The position numbers and the translations under genes are program-made. This document shows positions 24,947 through 33,912 of a DNA stretch of 64,000 bases, one piece after another. The stretch is taken from assembly GCA_018064755.1 (NCBI GenBank), contig JAGHUP010000020.1, positions 1-64,000 of the forward strand, in the 5' to 3' direction. The stretch's first letter is position 1; every line of letters begins with the position of its first letter. The stretch comes from Candidatus Crickella equi (GTDB lineage Bacteria > Bacillota > Clostridia > Peptostreptococcales > Anaerovoracaceae). Below the pieces are notes generated by a model. It saw only the letters and a list, made by a program, of their open reading frames with translations. It had not been told where the DNA came from and did no database searches.

Positions 24947-26392
24947 TTGGAAGAACGTAACGAAGAATTAGAATTACTTAAAGAACAAATAGAAAGAGAA
25001 GCGGAGAATGCCGAGGTAAAGGCACAGCAGAAGAGAGATTCTGACCGCCTGGGCACCGAACCTATTCACGGACTGATGATCAAAATGTCATTGCCGCTGA
25101 TGGTGTCGATGTTCGTACAGGCACTGTACAACGTCGTGGACTCATTCTTCGTAGCTAAGATTGGAGAAGACGCACTTGCAGCCGTAACACTGTGTTTCCC
25201 ATTCCAGATGCTGAACGCAGCGTTCGGTATCGGAACTGCAGTAGGTATGAGCGCACTGCTCTCGAGATATCTCGGAGCGCAGATGTACGAGAAGGCGGAT
25301 AAGGTTGCACATAACGGATTCATTTTGGCCGTAATCAACTACTGCATCTTCTTCGTAGTAGGTTGTCTGGCAGGCCCAATCATCTCACTGATTGCAGCAG
25401 GAACCAACCAGCAGATCATCGATGACGGAACTATCTACCTAAGAATCACTCAGTGGCTGTCCATCATGCCAATGATGCAGTCCATGCTCGAGCGACTTCT
25501 TCAGGGCACTGGCAAAACCAAATACATTTTGCCTATCCAGGCGAGTGGAGCTCTGTTCAATTGCGTAATGGACCCAGTCCTCATCTTCGGACTTTGCGGA
25601 TTCCCGGCAATGGGCGTTAAGGGTGCCGCTCTCGCAACAGTATTCGGACAGACTTTGGCTTGTGTACTTGGCCTTATCATCAACAAGAAGAAGAACAAGG
25701 AAATCAAGCTGAGCATCAACAAAGTTCGTCCACATTGGCCAACAATGAGGGATATCTACAAGATTGGAATTCCTTCAATCATTCTGCAGGCTGTTGGTTC
25801 TGTTATGAACTTCTGCCTCAACCAGATTCTGATCGGATTCTCATCAACAGCCGTTGCAACATTCGGAGTTTACTTCAAGCTGCAGAGCTTTGTATTCATG
25901 CCTATCTTCGGTATGAACTCCGGAACTGTACCTATCATTGCGTATAATTATGGCGCAGGTAAGAGGGACAGATTGGAACAGGCAATGAGAATCGGCGTAA
26001 GATACGGCATCGGTGTCATGACCGTAGGAACAGTAATATTCTGGCTATTCCCTCGTCAGCTGATGGGTATCTTCAGTCCGTCGCCAGCAATGATGGCAAT
26101 GGGCGTAACTGCACTTCACATCATGTCACTGAACTTCCCGTTCGCGGGATTCTGTATCATGAGAGGTGCTACATTCCAGGCTCTCGGCAAGAGCGTATAC
26201 AGCATGAACATTTCGCTCGTAAGACAGCTCGGCGTTATCGTCCCAGTTGCTTACATCTTCGCCAAAATCGGCGGCGTCAACATGCTGTGGTGGGCTTTCC
26301 CTATCGCCGAGGTCACTGGTACCGCAATGTCAATCATGTATTCCAAGAGAATACGCCGCAAAATAATCAATAGGATGACATATGACAATTAA
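24947..26392 (+). CDS. MATE-family multidrug/metabolite exporter
   Basis: TTG start 7 bases after AAGGAG (481 aa). A charged N-terminal coil of ~38 residues precedes 12 TM helices in two MatE repeats: SLPLMVSMFVQALYNVVDSF begins the first and IPSIILQAVGSVMNFCLNQI the second. It exports cationic compounds by Na+ or H+ antiport; the substrate is not readable. Its 3' end overlaps the 5-formyl-THF cyclo-ligase start by 11 bases, so it is the first gene of a unit with that gene and trpS. Confidence 0.9.
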   Translation: MEERNEELELLKEQIEREAENAEVKAQQKRDSDRLGTEPIHGLMIKMSLPLMVSMFVQALYNVVDSFFVAKIGEDALAAVTLCFPFQMLNAAFGIGTAVGMSALLSRYLGAQMYEKADKVAHNGFILAVINYCIFFVVGCLAGPIISLIAAGTNQQIIDDGTIYLRITQWLSIMPMMQSMLERLLQGTGKTKYILPIQASGALFNCVMDPVLIFGLCGFPAMGVKGAALATVFGQTLACVLGLIINKKKNKEIKLSINKVRPHWPTMRDIYKIGIPSIILQAVGSVMNFCLNQILIGFSSTAVATFGVYFKLQSFVFMPIFGMNSGTVPIIAYNYGAGKRDRLEQAMRIGVRYGIGVMTVGTVIFWLFPRQLMGIFSPSPAMMAMGVTALHIMSLNFPFAGFCIMRGATFQALGKSVYSMNISLVRQLGVIVPVAYIFAKIGGVNMLWWAFPIAEVTGTAMSIMYSKRIRRKIINRMTYDN

Positions 26393-26996
26393 AGTAAACC
26401 AAACAGAAATACCTGGTACAGTTCTTGAGGCTAAGCGATGGTGGCGCAAGCAGATTCGCGAGGCGCAGAAGGGACTGACCGATGAATACATGACGGAGGC
26501 GAGCGAAGCAATCCGCGAGCAGCTGATGCGTATGGAAGAATATCGCAAGGCTAAGACGGTAATGCTATACGTGAACTGCGGCAAGGAGGTCGTTACGAGA
26601 TCCCTTATGGATGTTGCAAATCGCGCCGGCAAGACGGTGTGCCTGCCTCTGTGTTATGACACGGATCAGCACCTGATGGATGCAAGGCTATGGAATGCAG
26701 AGCATAGATTGGTGGCCGGCGCATACGGTATACCCGAGCCAGCTAGCGATGCTCCGGTAATTGATCCTAAGGAAATCGACCTCGTTGTCCTGCCATGCAT
26801 GAGTTGCGATGCGGATTGCAACAGACTCGGACATGGCGCAGGATACTATGATCGATACCTTACGCAACTACGCGATGACGTCGTAACAGTAGCGCTTTGC
26901 TATGAAGAAATTTTGGCCGAGGAGATCCCGACCGAAGAGCACGATAAAGAAGTTAACGCAGTAATAACTGAGAAGAACATATATAGGAGTAAGTAA
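26382..26996 (+). CDS. 5-formyltetrahydrofolate cyclo-ligase
   Basis: The 204-residue protein has the family signature [13 protein letters not shown] near residues 147-159 and the N-terminal [15 protein letters not shown] (basic ATP/folate site). It converts 5-formyl-THF to 5,10-methenyl-THF with ATP in the cytosol. Length is normal. It starts inside the MATE gene and its stop shares an A with the ATG of trpS, so the three are translationally coupled. Confidence 0.9.
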   Translation: MTIKVNQTEIPGTVLEAKRWWRKQIREAQKGLTDEYMTEASEAIREQLMRMEEYRKAKTVMLYVNCGKEVVTRSLMDVANRAGKTVCLPLCYDTDQHLMDARLWNAEHRLVAGAYGIPEPASDAPVIDPKEIDLVVLPCMSCDADCNRLGHGAGYYDRYLTQLRDDVVTVALCYEEILAEEIPTEEHDKEVNAVITEKNIYRSK

Positions 26997-28060
26997 TGGA
27001 AAGCAACAAGAAAATTATGCTGACAGGCGACCGCCCAACAGGCAAACTTCACATTGGTCACTATGTTGGTTCACTGAGACAGAGAGTAGCAGTTCAGGAC
27101 AGCGGCATCTGCGACAAACTCTTCGTAATGATCGCTGATGCACAGGCACTGACTGACAATGCTGAGAATCCACAGAAGGTTCGCGACAACGTTCTCGAGG
27201 TAGCAATGGACTACTTGTCAGTTGGTATCGACCCTAAGAAGACTTCAATCTTCATTCAGTCACAGATTCCTGCCCTGCACGAGCTGACTGTTTACTACAT
27301 GAACCTCGTTACAGTATCAAGAGTTCAGAGAAACCCTACGGTTAAGACTGAGCTCAAGCTGAGAGGATTTGGAGACAGTATTCCAGTAGGATTCTTTACT
27401 TATCCTATCAGCCAGGCATCAGACATCACAGCATTTAAGGCAACAGTTGTTCCGGTTGGCGACGACCAGCTGCCAATGCTCGAGCAGACTAAGGAAATCG
27501 TTCGTAAGTTCAACCAGACTTACGCAGACGTACTTGTTGAACCTGAGATTTACCTGCCTCCTAACAAGGCTTGCCTGAGACTCCCAGGTACAGATGGTCA
27601 GGCTAAGATGTCCAAGTCTCTTGGCAACACTATCTACCTCTCAGATCCAGAGGACGTAGTTAAGAAGAAGGTTATGTCCATGTACACTGACCCAACTCAC
27701 CTGAAGGTTGAGGATCCAGGTCACCTCGAGGGCAACACCGTATTCACATATCTTGACGCTTTCGTTCAGGAAGACTCTTTCGAGAAGTTCTGGCCCGAGT
27801 ATAAGAATCTCGACGAAGTTAAGGATCACTACACTCGTGGCGGTCTCGGCGACGTTAAGGTTAAGAAATTCCTCTTCGCTGTTCTGAACGAGTTCCTGAC
27901 TCCAATCAGAGAAAAGAGAGCTTACTACGAGGCACACCCAGAAGAAGTAGTTGCCATCATCAAGGAAGGAACTGCTGAAGCTAACAGAGTTTCACAGGAG
28001 ACACTTTCCGAAGTTAAGAAAGCAATGCAGATTGATTACTTCAATCAATGGACCTTTTAG
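26996..28060 (+). CDS. trpS: Tryptophan--tRNA ligase
   Basis: A 354-residue class Ic synthetase. The HIGH motif appears in [14 protein letters not shown] (14-27), KMSKS in AKMSKSLGN (~203-211), and the family segments [19 protein letters not shown] and [11 protein letters not shown] are present. GTAATGGA couples it to the upstream gene. Its TAG stop is the first part of a second copy of the 22-bp repeat seen at 24871. Confidence 0.95.
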   Translation: MESNKKIMLTGDRPTGKLHIGHYVGSLRQRVAVQDSGICDKLFVMIADAQALTDNAENPQKVRDNVLEVAMDYLSVGIDPKKTSIFIQSQIPALHELTVYYMNLVTVSRVQRNPTVKTELKLRGFGDSIPVGFFTYPISQASDITAFKATVVPVGDDQLPMLEQTKEIVRKFNQTYADVLVEPEIYLPPNKACLRLPGTDGQAKMSKSLGNTIYLSDPEDVVKKKVMSMYTDPTHLKVEDPGHLEGNTVFTYLDAFVQEDSFEKFWPEYKNLDEVKDHYTRGGLGDVKVKKFLFAVLNEFLTPIREKRAYYEAHPEEVVAIIKEGTAEANRVSQETLSEVKKAMQIDYFNQWTF

Positions 28061-28080
28061 CCCGTTCCTAACTGGTACAT
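28059..28080 (+). repeat. Second copy of the 22-bp repeat, single arm
   Basis: Bases 28059-28080 are identical to 24871-24892. This copy begins inside the trpS stop codon and has no inverse arm. Like the first copy it is followed by a T run. It fills most of the 35-bp gap before the flavodoxin gene. Confidence 0.8.
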
Positions 28081-28095
28081 TTTTTAGAGAAAAAT

Positions 28096-28755
28096 ATGAT
28101 TAAGAGAGTAATTGGCCTACACTTCAGCCCGAACGGCGGAACGGCCAAAATCATAGAGAGAATAACTCGTGACCTTGCGATTGACCTTGATAGCTATCTG
28201 GCTAGCGATGTTGAGTACGCTTGTTACGATATGTTGGAAGCCATTAATGAACAGCCTGTTATTGATGAAGAGGCTGTAGTAATTATTGGTATGCCGGTTC
28301 ACATTGGCAAAATTCCGCTACCCGCTATCAGACTTTTGAGAGAGTTGAACGGCAAGGGCGCACTGACAATTGCTCTTGTTTCATATGGAACTGCTACATA
28401 CGGCAACGCGCTGTATGAGTTATATAGTTATGCAGAAGAGCGCGGCTTCACAATTATCGGTGCGGGCGCATTCATTGCCAAGCACGGTAGGAAGAATAGC
28501 GTTCATCTGCTAAGGCCGGATCTCGATGACATCGAGGCAATGGAAGAATTTTGCAGGGCAATCTCTCACAAATTGAAGAGACTGTCCGGCTCAGAGGTTG
28601 CTGGCCTTAGACTCAAGCCCGCACCGCTTATGATAGAAGGTAAAATGCCAGTACACAAAGTCAGTCGCTTCTCACCGCGCGCTGCCGAAGTTGCCGAGCA
28701 TACCTTTGAGAGAGCAAATATTGTAATAAGAAGAAAACCTGAGTGGTTCCTATAA
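28096..28755 (+). CDS. Flavodoxin-fold protein (EFR1-like, without ferredoxin domain)
   Basis: The 219 residues start with IGLHFSPNGGTAKIIERI, the FMN-phosphate loop of the flavodoxin/EFR1 family. VVIIGMPVHIGKIPLPAIRL and VSYGTATYGNAL follow as the second and third flavin loops. In EFR1 proteins a 2x[4Fe-4S] ferredoxin domain follows; here the C-terminal ~70 residues have no Cys cluster, so only the flavodoxin half exists. It probably works as a cytosolic one- or two-electron carrier or quinone reductase (inference). Confidence 0.78.
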   Translation: MIKRVIGLHFSPNGGTAKIIERITRDLAIDLDSYLASDVEYACYDMLEAINEQPVIDEEAVVIIGMPVHIGKIPLPAIRLLRELNGKGALTIALVSYGTATYGNALYELYSYAEERGFTIIGAGAFIAKHGRKNSVHLLRPDLDDIEAMEEFCRAISHKLKRLSGSEVAGLRLKPAPLMIEGKMPVHKVSRFSPRAAEVAEHTFERANIVIRRKPEWFL

Positions 28756-28758
28756 TAG

Positions 28759-28796
28759 AAAAGCGCTGATACCAAGGTGGTATCAGCGCTTTTTTA
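28759..28796. terminator. Bidirectional terminator
   Basis: GCGCTGATACCA and TGGTATCAGCGC make a perfect 12-bp stem with an AGG loop and A/T runs on both sides. It ends the flavodoxin gene; the TetR stop codon lies in its right T run. Confidence 0.88.
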
Positions 28797-29357
28797 TGCG
28801 TTGCGTGCCGATTGAACGGCGGCCTCGAAGGTGCCGCGGAACATGGCGTTATAGTATTTGGCCAATTCGCGTGGGGATTCCTTCATGTCTGATGCTATCC
28901 AGTCAAGCAGCGCACCAAGCAAAGCGGCCTTGTAGAATTTGGCGACAATGTTGAGTGTAGAAGGGTCGAGCTCATGGTCGGGATCGTTGTATTGCAGTGC
29001 TACTACAGCTGTTGAGTGCTCGTTTGCAACATGGTTAATGTACTTTGAGATAAGCTCCTGACTGTTTGATTCGTTGATGTTCTTGATGGCAGCCTTATGT
29101 TCGTAGAGATAATTAAGACCATATTCAAGTCCATCTTCCCAATCTCTTTTTTCTGCATATCTAACACGTAGATATTCCATTTCATCCAGAAATATATGCG
29201 ATAAGAGATCATATACATCCTTGAAATGATAATAAAAAGTATTTCTTGTCAGCCCACATCTATCAGTAAGTTCCTGTACAGTAATCTTATCTAAAGGTTT
29301 ATCGCGAAGCTCCTCCATGAGAGCTGATGCGAGGGCTTTTTCAGTTAGATTAGACAT
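28794..29357 (-). CDS. TetR/AcrR-family transcriptional regulator
   Basis: The 187-residue protein has an N-terminal TetR HTH with the ITVQELTDRCGLTRNTFYYH recognition region at residues ~25-44, followed by the FKDVYDLL start of helix 4. The C-terminal domain is of the TetR_C-type seen in DhaS-like regulators of Clostridia. It is divergent from the MMPL transporter operon across 199 bp that contain two perfect palindromes, so it likely represses that operon and itself (inference). Confidence 0.88.
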   Translation of the reverse strand: MSNLTEKALASALMEELRDKPLDKITVQELTDRCGLTRNTFYYHFKDVYDLLSHIFLDEMEYLRVRYAEKRDWEDGLEYGLNYLYEHKAAIKNINESNSQELISKYINHVANEHSTAVVALQYNDPDHELDPSTLNIVAKFYKAALLGALLDWIASDMKESPRELAKYYNAMFRGTFEAAVQSARNA

Positions 29358-29434
29358 CGCATAACCTCCTATTTTCTACAATTAAACAAGGTATAACACT
29401 TGATTCGTACATATTCAATATACAGATTATATAT

Positions 29435-29472
29435 TTTGTACAAAAAAGCCCCGTTGCACAGATTTTGTGCAC
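29435..29472. promoter_or_regulatory. Two palindromes, candidate TetR operators
   Basis: TTTTGTACAAAA (29435-29446) is a perfect 12-bp palindrome. TGCACA-N5-TGTGCA (29456-29472) is a perfect spaced inverted repeat. Both lie between the divergent tetR and MMPL genes. Binding is inferred from position only. Confidence 0.5.
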
Positions 29473-29556
29473 ACATTCGTTATTGTAGGTGGGAGTTGAA
29501 ATAAGCCTCTGATAAAATTCGAAAGTAATTTATGGATACATATTAGAGGAATAATT

Positions 29557-31629
29557 ATGCAAAAATTTGCAAGAAAAGTAGTTAATAATAGAAAACTAAT
29601 CATCATTATCTCCTTGATATTGCTCGTTCCTGCCTTTATCGAATTCCTTGTTACTCCGGTCAATTACGATATTCTGACATATCTGCCGGAGAGCATGGAT
29701 TCGGTTAAGGGCGAGCATATTTTCTCAGATGAATTCGGCAAAGGCGCATTCGCCATGGTTATGGTTGATGACATGAAGTATAAGGATGTCGCCAAGCTTA
29801 AGAAGAAAATTGAAAAGATTGATTCAGTCGATGATGTTATCTGGTATGACACTGTGGCTGATGTTTCAGTGCCTACTGAGATTCTGCCGGACAAACTCTA
29901 CACAGTTTTTAATAATGAAAACACAACATTGATGGCCGTGTTCTTCGAGACCGGTATTTCTGAGGGAAGAACTCTGGATGCCTTGACTGAGATGCGTCAT
30001 ATCTGTGGCGAGCAAGCCTTCATTAGTGGCATGAGTTCATTCGTTCTTGATCTTAAGGAATTGTCACACCATGAAGAGCCGATATATGTTGCTATTGCGG
30101 TAGTATTGGCACTCATTCTACTCTCAATTTTCATGGACTCATTCGCGGTAGGCGTAATATTCCTGATAGGCATCGGAATTACAATTCTGTATAACATGGG
30201 CACCAACTTCATACTTGGTGACGTGTCCTATATAACATTCGCTATTGCTGCGGTTCTGCAGCTGGCCGTCACCATGGACTATTCGATATTCCTCTGGCAC
30301 AGCTATGAGGAGCAACGCGCACTCGGCCTCGAACGTGAAGATGCAATGACCGAAGCGATTGCCAGAACCATGGTGTCTATCACAGGAAGCTCTCTGACTA
30401 CCATTGCGGGATTCCTTGCACTCTGCTTTATGACATTTACGCTTGGATTCAACCTTGGAGTAGTCATGGCCAAAGGAGTCCTCTTCGGAGTCCTCGGAAG
30501 CGTTACGATATTGCCGTCACTTCTGCTGACCTTCGAGAAGCTGATCGACAGAACGAGACATCGGACAATCAATTTGGATTTTGGCAAGGTCAGCGGCTTT
30601 GTCGTTCGCAGACCGCTCATCGCTCTTGTCGTATTTGTAATCGCAATCGCTCCAGCCTTCTATGGCTACCTCAACACGGACGTATACTACAAACTCGACG
30701 AAGGCGTACCTCAGACGCTGCCGTTCGCGGTTGCCAACGACAAACTCGCAGATCAGTTCGGCATGCGTTCGACGCACATCTTGCTCATAGATTCAGAGCT
30801 CTCACAGAAGGAAGTTAACAACATGATGTCTGAGATGGAGGCAGTTAAAGGCGTGAACAGTGTGCTCGGTCTGGGAAGCCTGCTGAGCCCAGCTGTACCT
30901 GACGAAATCGTACCGAACTCTATATTGAATATGGTAAAGGGTGAGAAGCACACCTTCCTGCTGATAGCTTCGGATTACGGAACCGCCAGTGACGAAGTAA
31001 ACGCTCAGCTCGATGAGCTGAATAATATAGTAAAGAAATATGATGAGCACGGAATGCTGATTGGTGAGGCTCCGGGAACCAAAGACCTCATTACTATATC
31101 TAATCACGATTTCAAGATAGTCACAGCAATTTCAGTTCTGGCAATCTTCGTGATTATTGCGCTGGTTCTTCAGTCGCTATCGCTTCCAATCATACTGGTT
31201 GCATGCATAGAGCTGGCGATCTTTATCAATCTCGGAATACCGTTCTACACAGGAACCGAGTTGTCATTCATAGACTCGATATGCATCAGCACAATCCAGC
31301 TCGGAGCAACGGTAGACTATGCAATCCTAATGACATCGAGATACAAAGAAGGAAGGTTGCTGGGTTACAACCGCAGCGAAGCCGTAAAGCTGGCGCATAA
31401 CGCATCGGCTCCGTCGATTTTGGTCAGCGCGCTGTCGTTCTTCGCCGCAACAGTCGGCGTGGCGGTCTACTCCAATATCGACATAATCAGCTCTATGGTC
31501 GGCTTGATGTCGCGTGGAGCAATAATCAGCATGTTAGTGGTTATATTTATTCTGCCGGCGTTCCTGTATATGTTCGATGGTGTAATCATCAGGAGCACAA
31601 GAGGAATGAAAGGGTGCAGGGAGGAATAG
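29557..31629 (+). CDS. MMPL/RND-family membrane transporter
   Basis: A 690-residue MMPL (YdfJ/HAE2-like) protein with 12 predicted TM helices in two halves. The first has an extracellular loop at ~35-165, then VAIAVVLALILLSIF and the conserved LQLAVTMDYSIFLWHSYEE; the second repeats this as STIQLGATVDYAILMTSRYK. The paired D-Y residues in these TM segments are the proton-relay positions of the family. GAGGAAT precedes the ATG. It is co-transcribed with the next gene (stop and start 2 bases apart) and probably moves lipids or envelope precursors outward. Confidence 0.88.
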   Translation: MQKFARKVVNNRKLIIIISLILLVPAFIEFLVTPVNYDILTYLPESMDSVKGEHIFSDEFGKGAFAMVMVDDMKYKDVAKLKKKIEKIDSVDDVIWYDTVADVSVPTEILPDKLYTVFNNENTTLMAVFFETGISEGRTLDALTEMRHICGEQAFISGMSSFVLDLKELSHHEEPIYVAIAVVLALILLSIFMDSFAVGVIFLIGIGITILYNMGTNFILGDVSYITFAIAAVLQLAVTMDYSIFLWHSYEEQRALGLEREDAMTEAIARTMVSITGSSLTTIAGFLALCFMTFTLGFNLGVVMAKGVLFGVLGSVTILPSLLLTFEKLIDRTRHRTINLDFGKVSGFVVRRPLIALVVFVIAIAPAFYGYLNTDVYYKLDEGVPQTLPFAVANDKLADQFGMRSTHILLIDSELSQKEVNNMMSEMEAVKGVNSVLGLGSLLSPAVPDEIVPNSILNMVKGEKHTFLLIASDYGTASDEVNAQLDELNNIVKKYDEHGMLIGEAPGTKDLITISNHDFKIVTAISVLAIFVIIALVLQSLSLPIILVACIELAIFINLGIPFYTGTELSFIDSICISTIQLGATVDYAILMTSRYKEGRLLGYNRSEAVKLAHNASAPSILVSALSFFAATVGVAVYSNIDIISSMVGLMSRGAIISMLVVIFILPAFLYMFDGVIIRSTRGMKGCREE

Positions 31630-31631
31630 AA

Positions 31632-33395
31632 ATGCGTAGGAGTATTATTAATAGAAAAAGACTGGCGGTAGTTCTTGCGTGTGCAATGCTCGTATCAATG
31701 TTCGGCAGCACTTGCGTTGTCTGGGCAGATGCGGCTGTCAGCAAAGATGAAACCGTATATGTTATCACCGGCGAAAACGGAGATGCTACTGATGTGATAG
31801 TCAGCGACCATCTCGTTAATAATGGCAAAGCTGCGGTGATTAATGATGTCAGCGATCTTAAGAATATTGAGAATGTTAAAGGCGATGAGAAGTTCACACA
31901 GGATGGCAACAAACTCGAATGGGCTGCTGATGGTAAGGATATCTTCTACCAGGGAAAGTCGGACAAGGCAATTCCTGTTCAGATGAGCCTTCGCTATTCT
32001 ATGAATGGCGAGCCTTTCACCGGCCAGGAAATGCAGGGAAAGAAAGGCAACTTCAAGATTAGCATCACTTATTCAAACAATAGTGAAAGCTCGGCTGCCG
32101 CTGTACCTTTCATTGTTCTTAGCGGCATGCTGATGGAGGATGACAACTACAGCAATCTCAGCATTAACAGCGGAAAGATTGTAGACGACGGAGAGAAGAG
32201 TATTGTTGTTGGTATGGCGGCTCCTGGCCTGACAAATAGACTGAGTGCGAAGGTTCGTAATGCAATCAGTGATGCAGGACTTGGCAGTGAAGTGGTTGTT
32301 ACAGGTCATACTAACAGCTTCGATATCACAGATATCATGAGTATCGCAACTAATTCTCTCTTCGATGATGTGGACATGGGTGAGTTTGCGGATCTTGATT
32401 ATGATGACCAGATAAAGGAACTCGACAAGGGTTCCAAGAAACTCGTGAATGGTAGTAATGAATTATTCAACGGCCTGACACAGCTCAATGATAAAGTTCC
32501 TGCACTGAAGCAGGGAATCGGCACGCTTACTGCCGGCAGCAAAGCTCTTGCTGATGGAACCAAGCAGCTGAAGGATCTAAAGAGCGGACTGGACACCATT
32601 GCCAATGGCCAGGCTCTTGCCAGTGGTGGAATTAGACAGATTTACAATGGCCTGAAGGATAGCAAAGCTGGACTGAAGGGTGGACTGGATCAAATGGGCG
32701 CCGGCGCAGACAAGCTGTGCACAGAAGTGCCGGGCGCCCTGGCCGGAAGCAACCAGGAAATTCAGGCTGCGCTCCAGATTGTTCAGAAATATGAGAATAC
32801 TATCGCCCCTAAAGATTATGCGGCCGTATTAGCGCTATTGGGCAATGATAAGGTCGGAGACATCACCGGAGCGCAGCTAATCAACAGCAGCGTTGCAGCC
32901 TCTGTCAGCCAGGGCGCAACAGACTTAAAGGCCGGCGCGGTAGAGATGAGCGGCGGCGTTGACAAGCTAATTGCAGGATTTGAAGGCGATGGCACTCAGG
33001 CTAATCCAGGCGTTCTTAACGCAATGGATTCTCTAACAAGTGGTACCAAGCAGATCGCCGCCGCAATCGGTGACGAGAAGACTTTCGACTCATTAATTGG
33101 CGGAGCAGAGCAGCTCGCTATGGGTATGGGTCAACTGAATGAACAGACCGGCACTTTGGCCGCTGCAATTAAGCAGCTGACTGACGGATCAGGCCAGATA
33201 TCCGACGGAATGGAGCAGCTCTATGAAGAGGGAATTAAGACCGTCGTTGATATGTATAACAACGAGCTCAAGGGCCAGACTGATGGTCTTGAAGATACAC
33301 TTAACGCTGGCAAGAGCTATAACAACTATAGTATGCTCGGCGCCGGCATGGACGGAAACGTTAAGTTCATATTCAAGACAGTAGTTGCTATATAG
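31632..33395 (+). CDS. Secreted YhgE/Pip-like protein with coiled heptad region
   Basis: ATG at 31632, 6 bases after GGGAGGA, is chosen over a GTG at 31614 (587 aa). Signal peptide at 1-32 (ending VWAD). Residues ~35-260 are a beta-rich extracellular domain. From ~262 to 560 the sequence is a long helical region of X-heptads (LVNGSNELFNGLTQLNDKVP, LADGTKQLKDLKSG, and similar) typical of YhgE/Pip and MMPL-associated proteins. Unlike full YhgE there is no C-terminal multi-TM domain; the protein ends in VKFIFKTVVAI. Direct coupling to the MMPL gene suggests it is its extracellular partner (inference). Confidence 0.75.
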   Translation: MRRSIINRKRLAVVLACAMLVSMFGSTCVVWADAAVSKDETVYVITGENGDATDVIVSDHLVNNGKAAVINDVSDLKNIENVKGDEKFTQDGNKLEWAADGKDIFYQGKSDKAIPVQMSLRYSMNGEPFTGQEMQGKKGNFKISITYSNNSESSAAAVPFIVLSGMLMEDDNYSNLSINSGKIVDDGEKSIVVGMAAPGLTNRLSAKVRNAISDAGLGSEVVVTGHTNSFDITDIMSIATNSLFDDVDMGEFADLDYDDQIKELDKGSKKLVNGSNELFNGLTQLNDKVPALKQGIGTLTAGSKALADGTKQLKDLKSGLDTIANGQALASGGIRQIYNGLKDSKAGLKGGLDQMGAGADKLCTEVPGALAGSNQEIQAALQIVQKYENTIAPKDYAAVLALLGNDKVGDITGAQLINSSVAASVSQGATDLKAGAVEMSGGVDKLIAGFEGDGTQANPGVLNAMDSLTSGTKQIAAAIGDEKTFDSLIGGAEQLAMGMGQLNEQTGTLAAAIKQLTDGSGQISDGMEQLYEEGIKTVVDMYNNELKGQTDGLEDTLNAGKSYNNYSMLGAGMDGNVKFIFKTVVAI

Positions 33396-33414
33396 ACAAA
33401 TTATGATATGATAT

Positions 33415-33432
33415 CCGCACAAGGAGGTGCGG
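33415..33432 (+). promoter_or_regulatory. Hairpin exposing a ribosome-binding sequence
   Basis: CCGCAC and GTGCGG flank AAGGAG, and an ATG follows 3 bases on but opens only a 4-codon frame (M-Q-N-L). No gene uses it. It may be a leader remnant or a weak terminator for the preceding gene. Confidence 0.3.
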
Positions 33433-33491
33433 TATGCAAAACCTTTGATGAGCTTAGATCTATTTTGAGCTGAAGAAGGAACTATAATGCG

Positions 33492-33718
33492 TTGTCGCAA
33501 TAGACGCTTTCGTGCCCAAAATACATCATTTTCCAAGTCAGAATTCTTGCGAGTTGTCGCAATACAGACCTTATATACCAAAAGTACATCATCAATTCGG
33601 CCTAAATTTACCGAATTGATGATGTACTTTTTGCGTCCTTGGTCGTATAGTGACAATTCGTCGAATTTTCCCTATCGAAAGTGATGCACTTTCACCATCT
33701 CCCTGCATATAGCGACAA
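33492..33718. repeat. 227-bp four-unit palindromic intergenic element, copy 1
   Basis: Two direct units start with TTGTCGCAATA (33492 and 33554, 62 bp apart). Two inverted units end with TATAGTGACAA (33655) and TATAGCGACAA (33718). Each unit also carries a CCAAAAxTACATCAT-type inner motif, and the middle pair forms a perfect 21-bp stem (33580-33600 with 33611-33631). No convincing coding frame lies inside. A near-identical layout recurs at 50862-51087. Bases 33719-33816 hold nothing else I can support. Confidence 0.8.
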
Positions 33719-33816
33719 ATCAGGAGTGATAGAGGAAAAGTCGAGCTCATAAGGTAGCAGTGAGGATAGACCTTACAGGTCTTTTATGTCAATGGCGTGA
33801 AAAAGTTGCACAAAGT

Positions 33817-33877
33817 CTTGTATTTACAAGAATTCGGCATAAAATTAGATTAGAAAAGTTTACGATTGTATACAATC
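33817..33877. promoter_or_regulatory. Two palindromes upstream of the citrate synthase operon
   Basis: CTTGTATTTACAAG (33817-33830) and the perfect palindrome GATTGTATACAATC (33864-33877) lie 36-96 bases before the start of the operon. TAAAAT (33840-33845) between them may be a -10. The regulator is unknown. Confidence 0.45.
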
Positions 33878-33912
33878 ACATGCAATCGCGCCTACAAGTT
33901 TGAGGTATTAGA

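Noticed and set aside
33487..33684. 65-codon frame as a small protein
   Set aside because: It lies wholly inside the palindromic element, and the second copy of the element does not keep the frame.
33492..33718. Repeated TTGTCGC units as a CRISPR array or integron attC sites
   Set aside because: Only four units, two inverted, with no uniform spacers and no cas or integrase genes; the design is palindromic.
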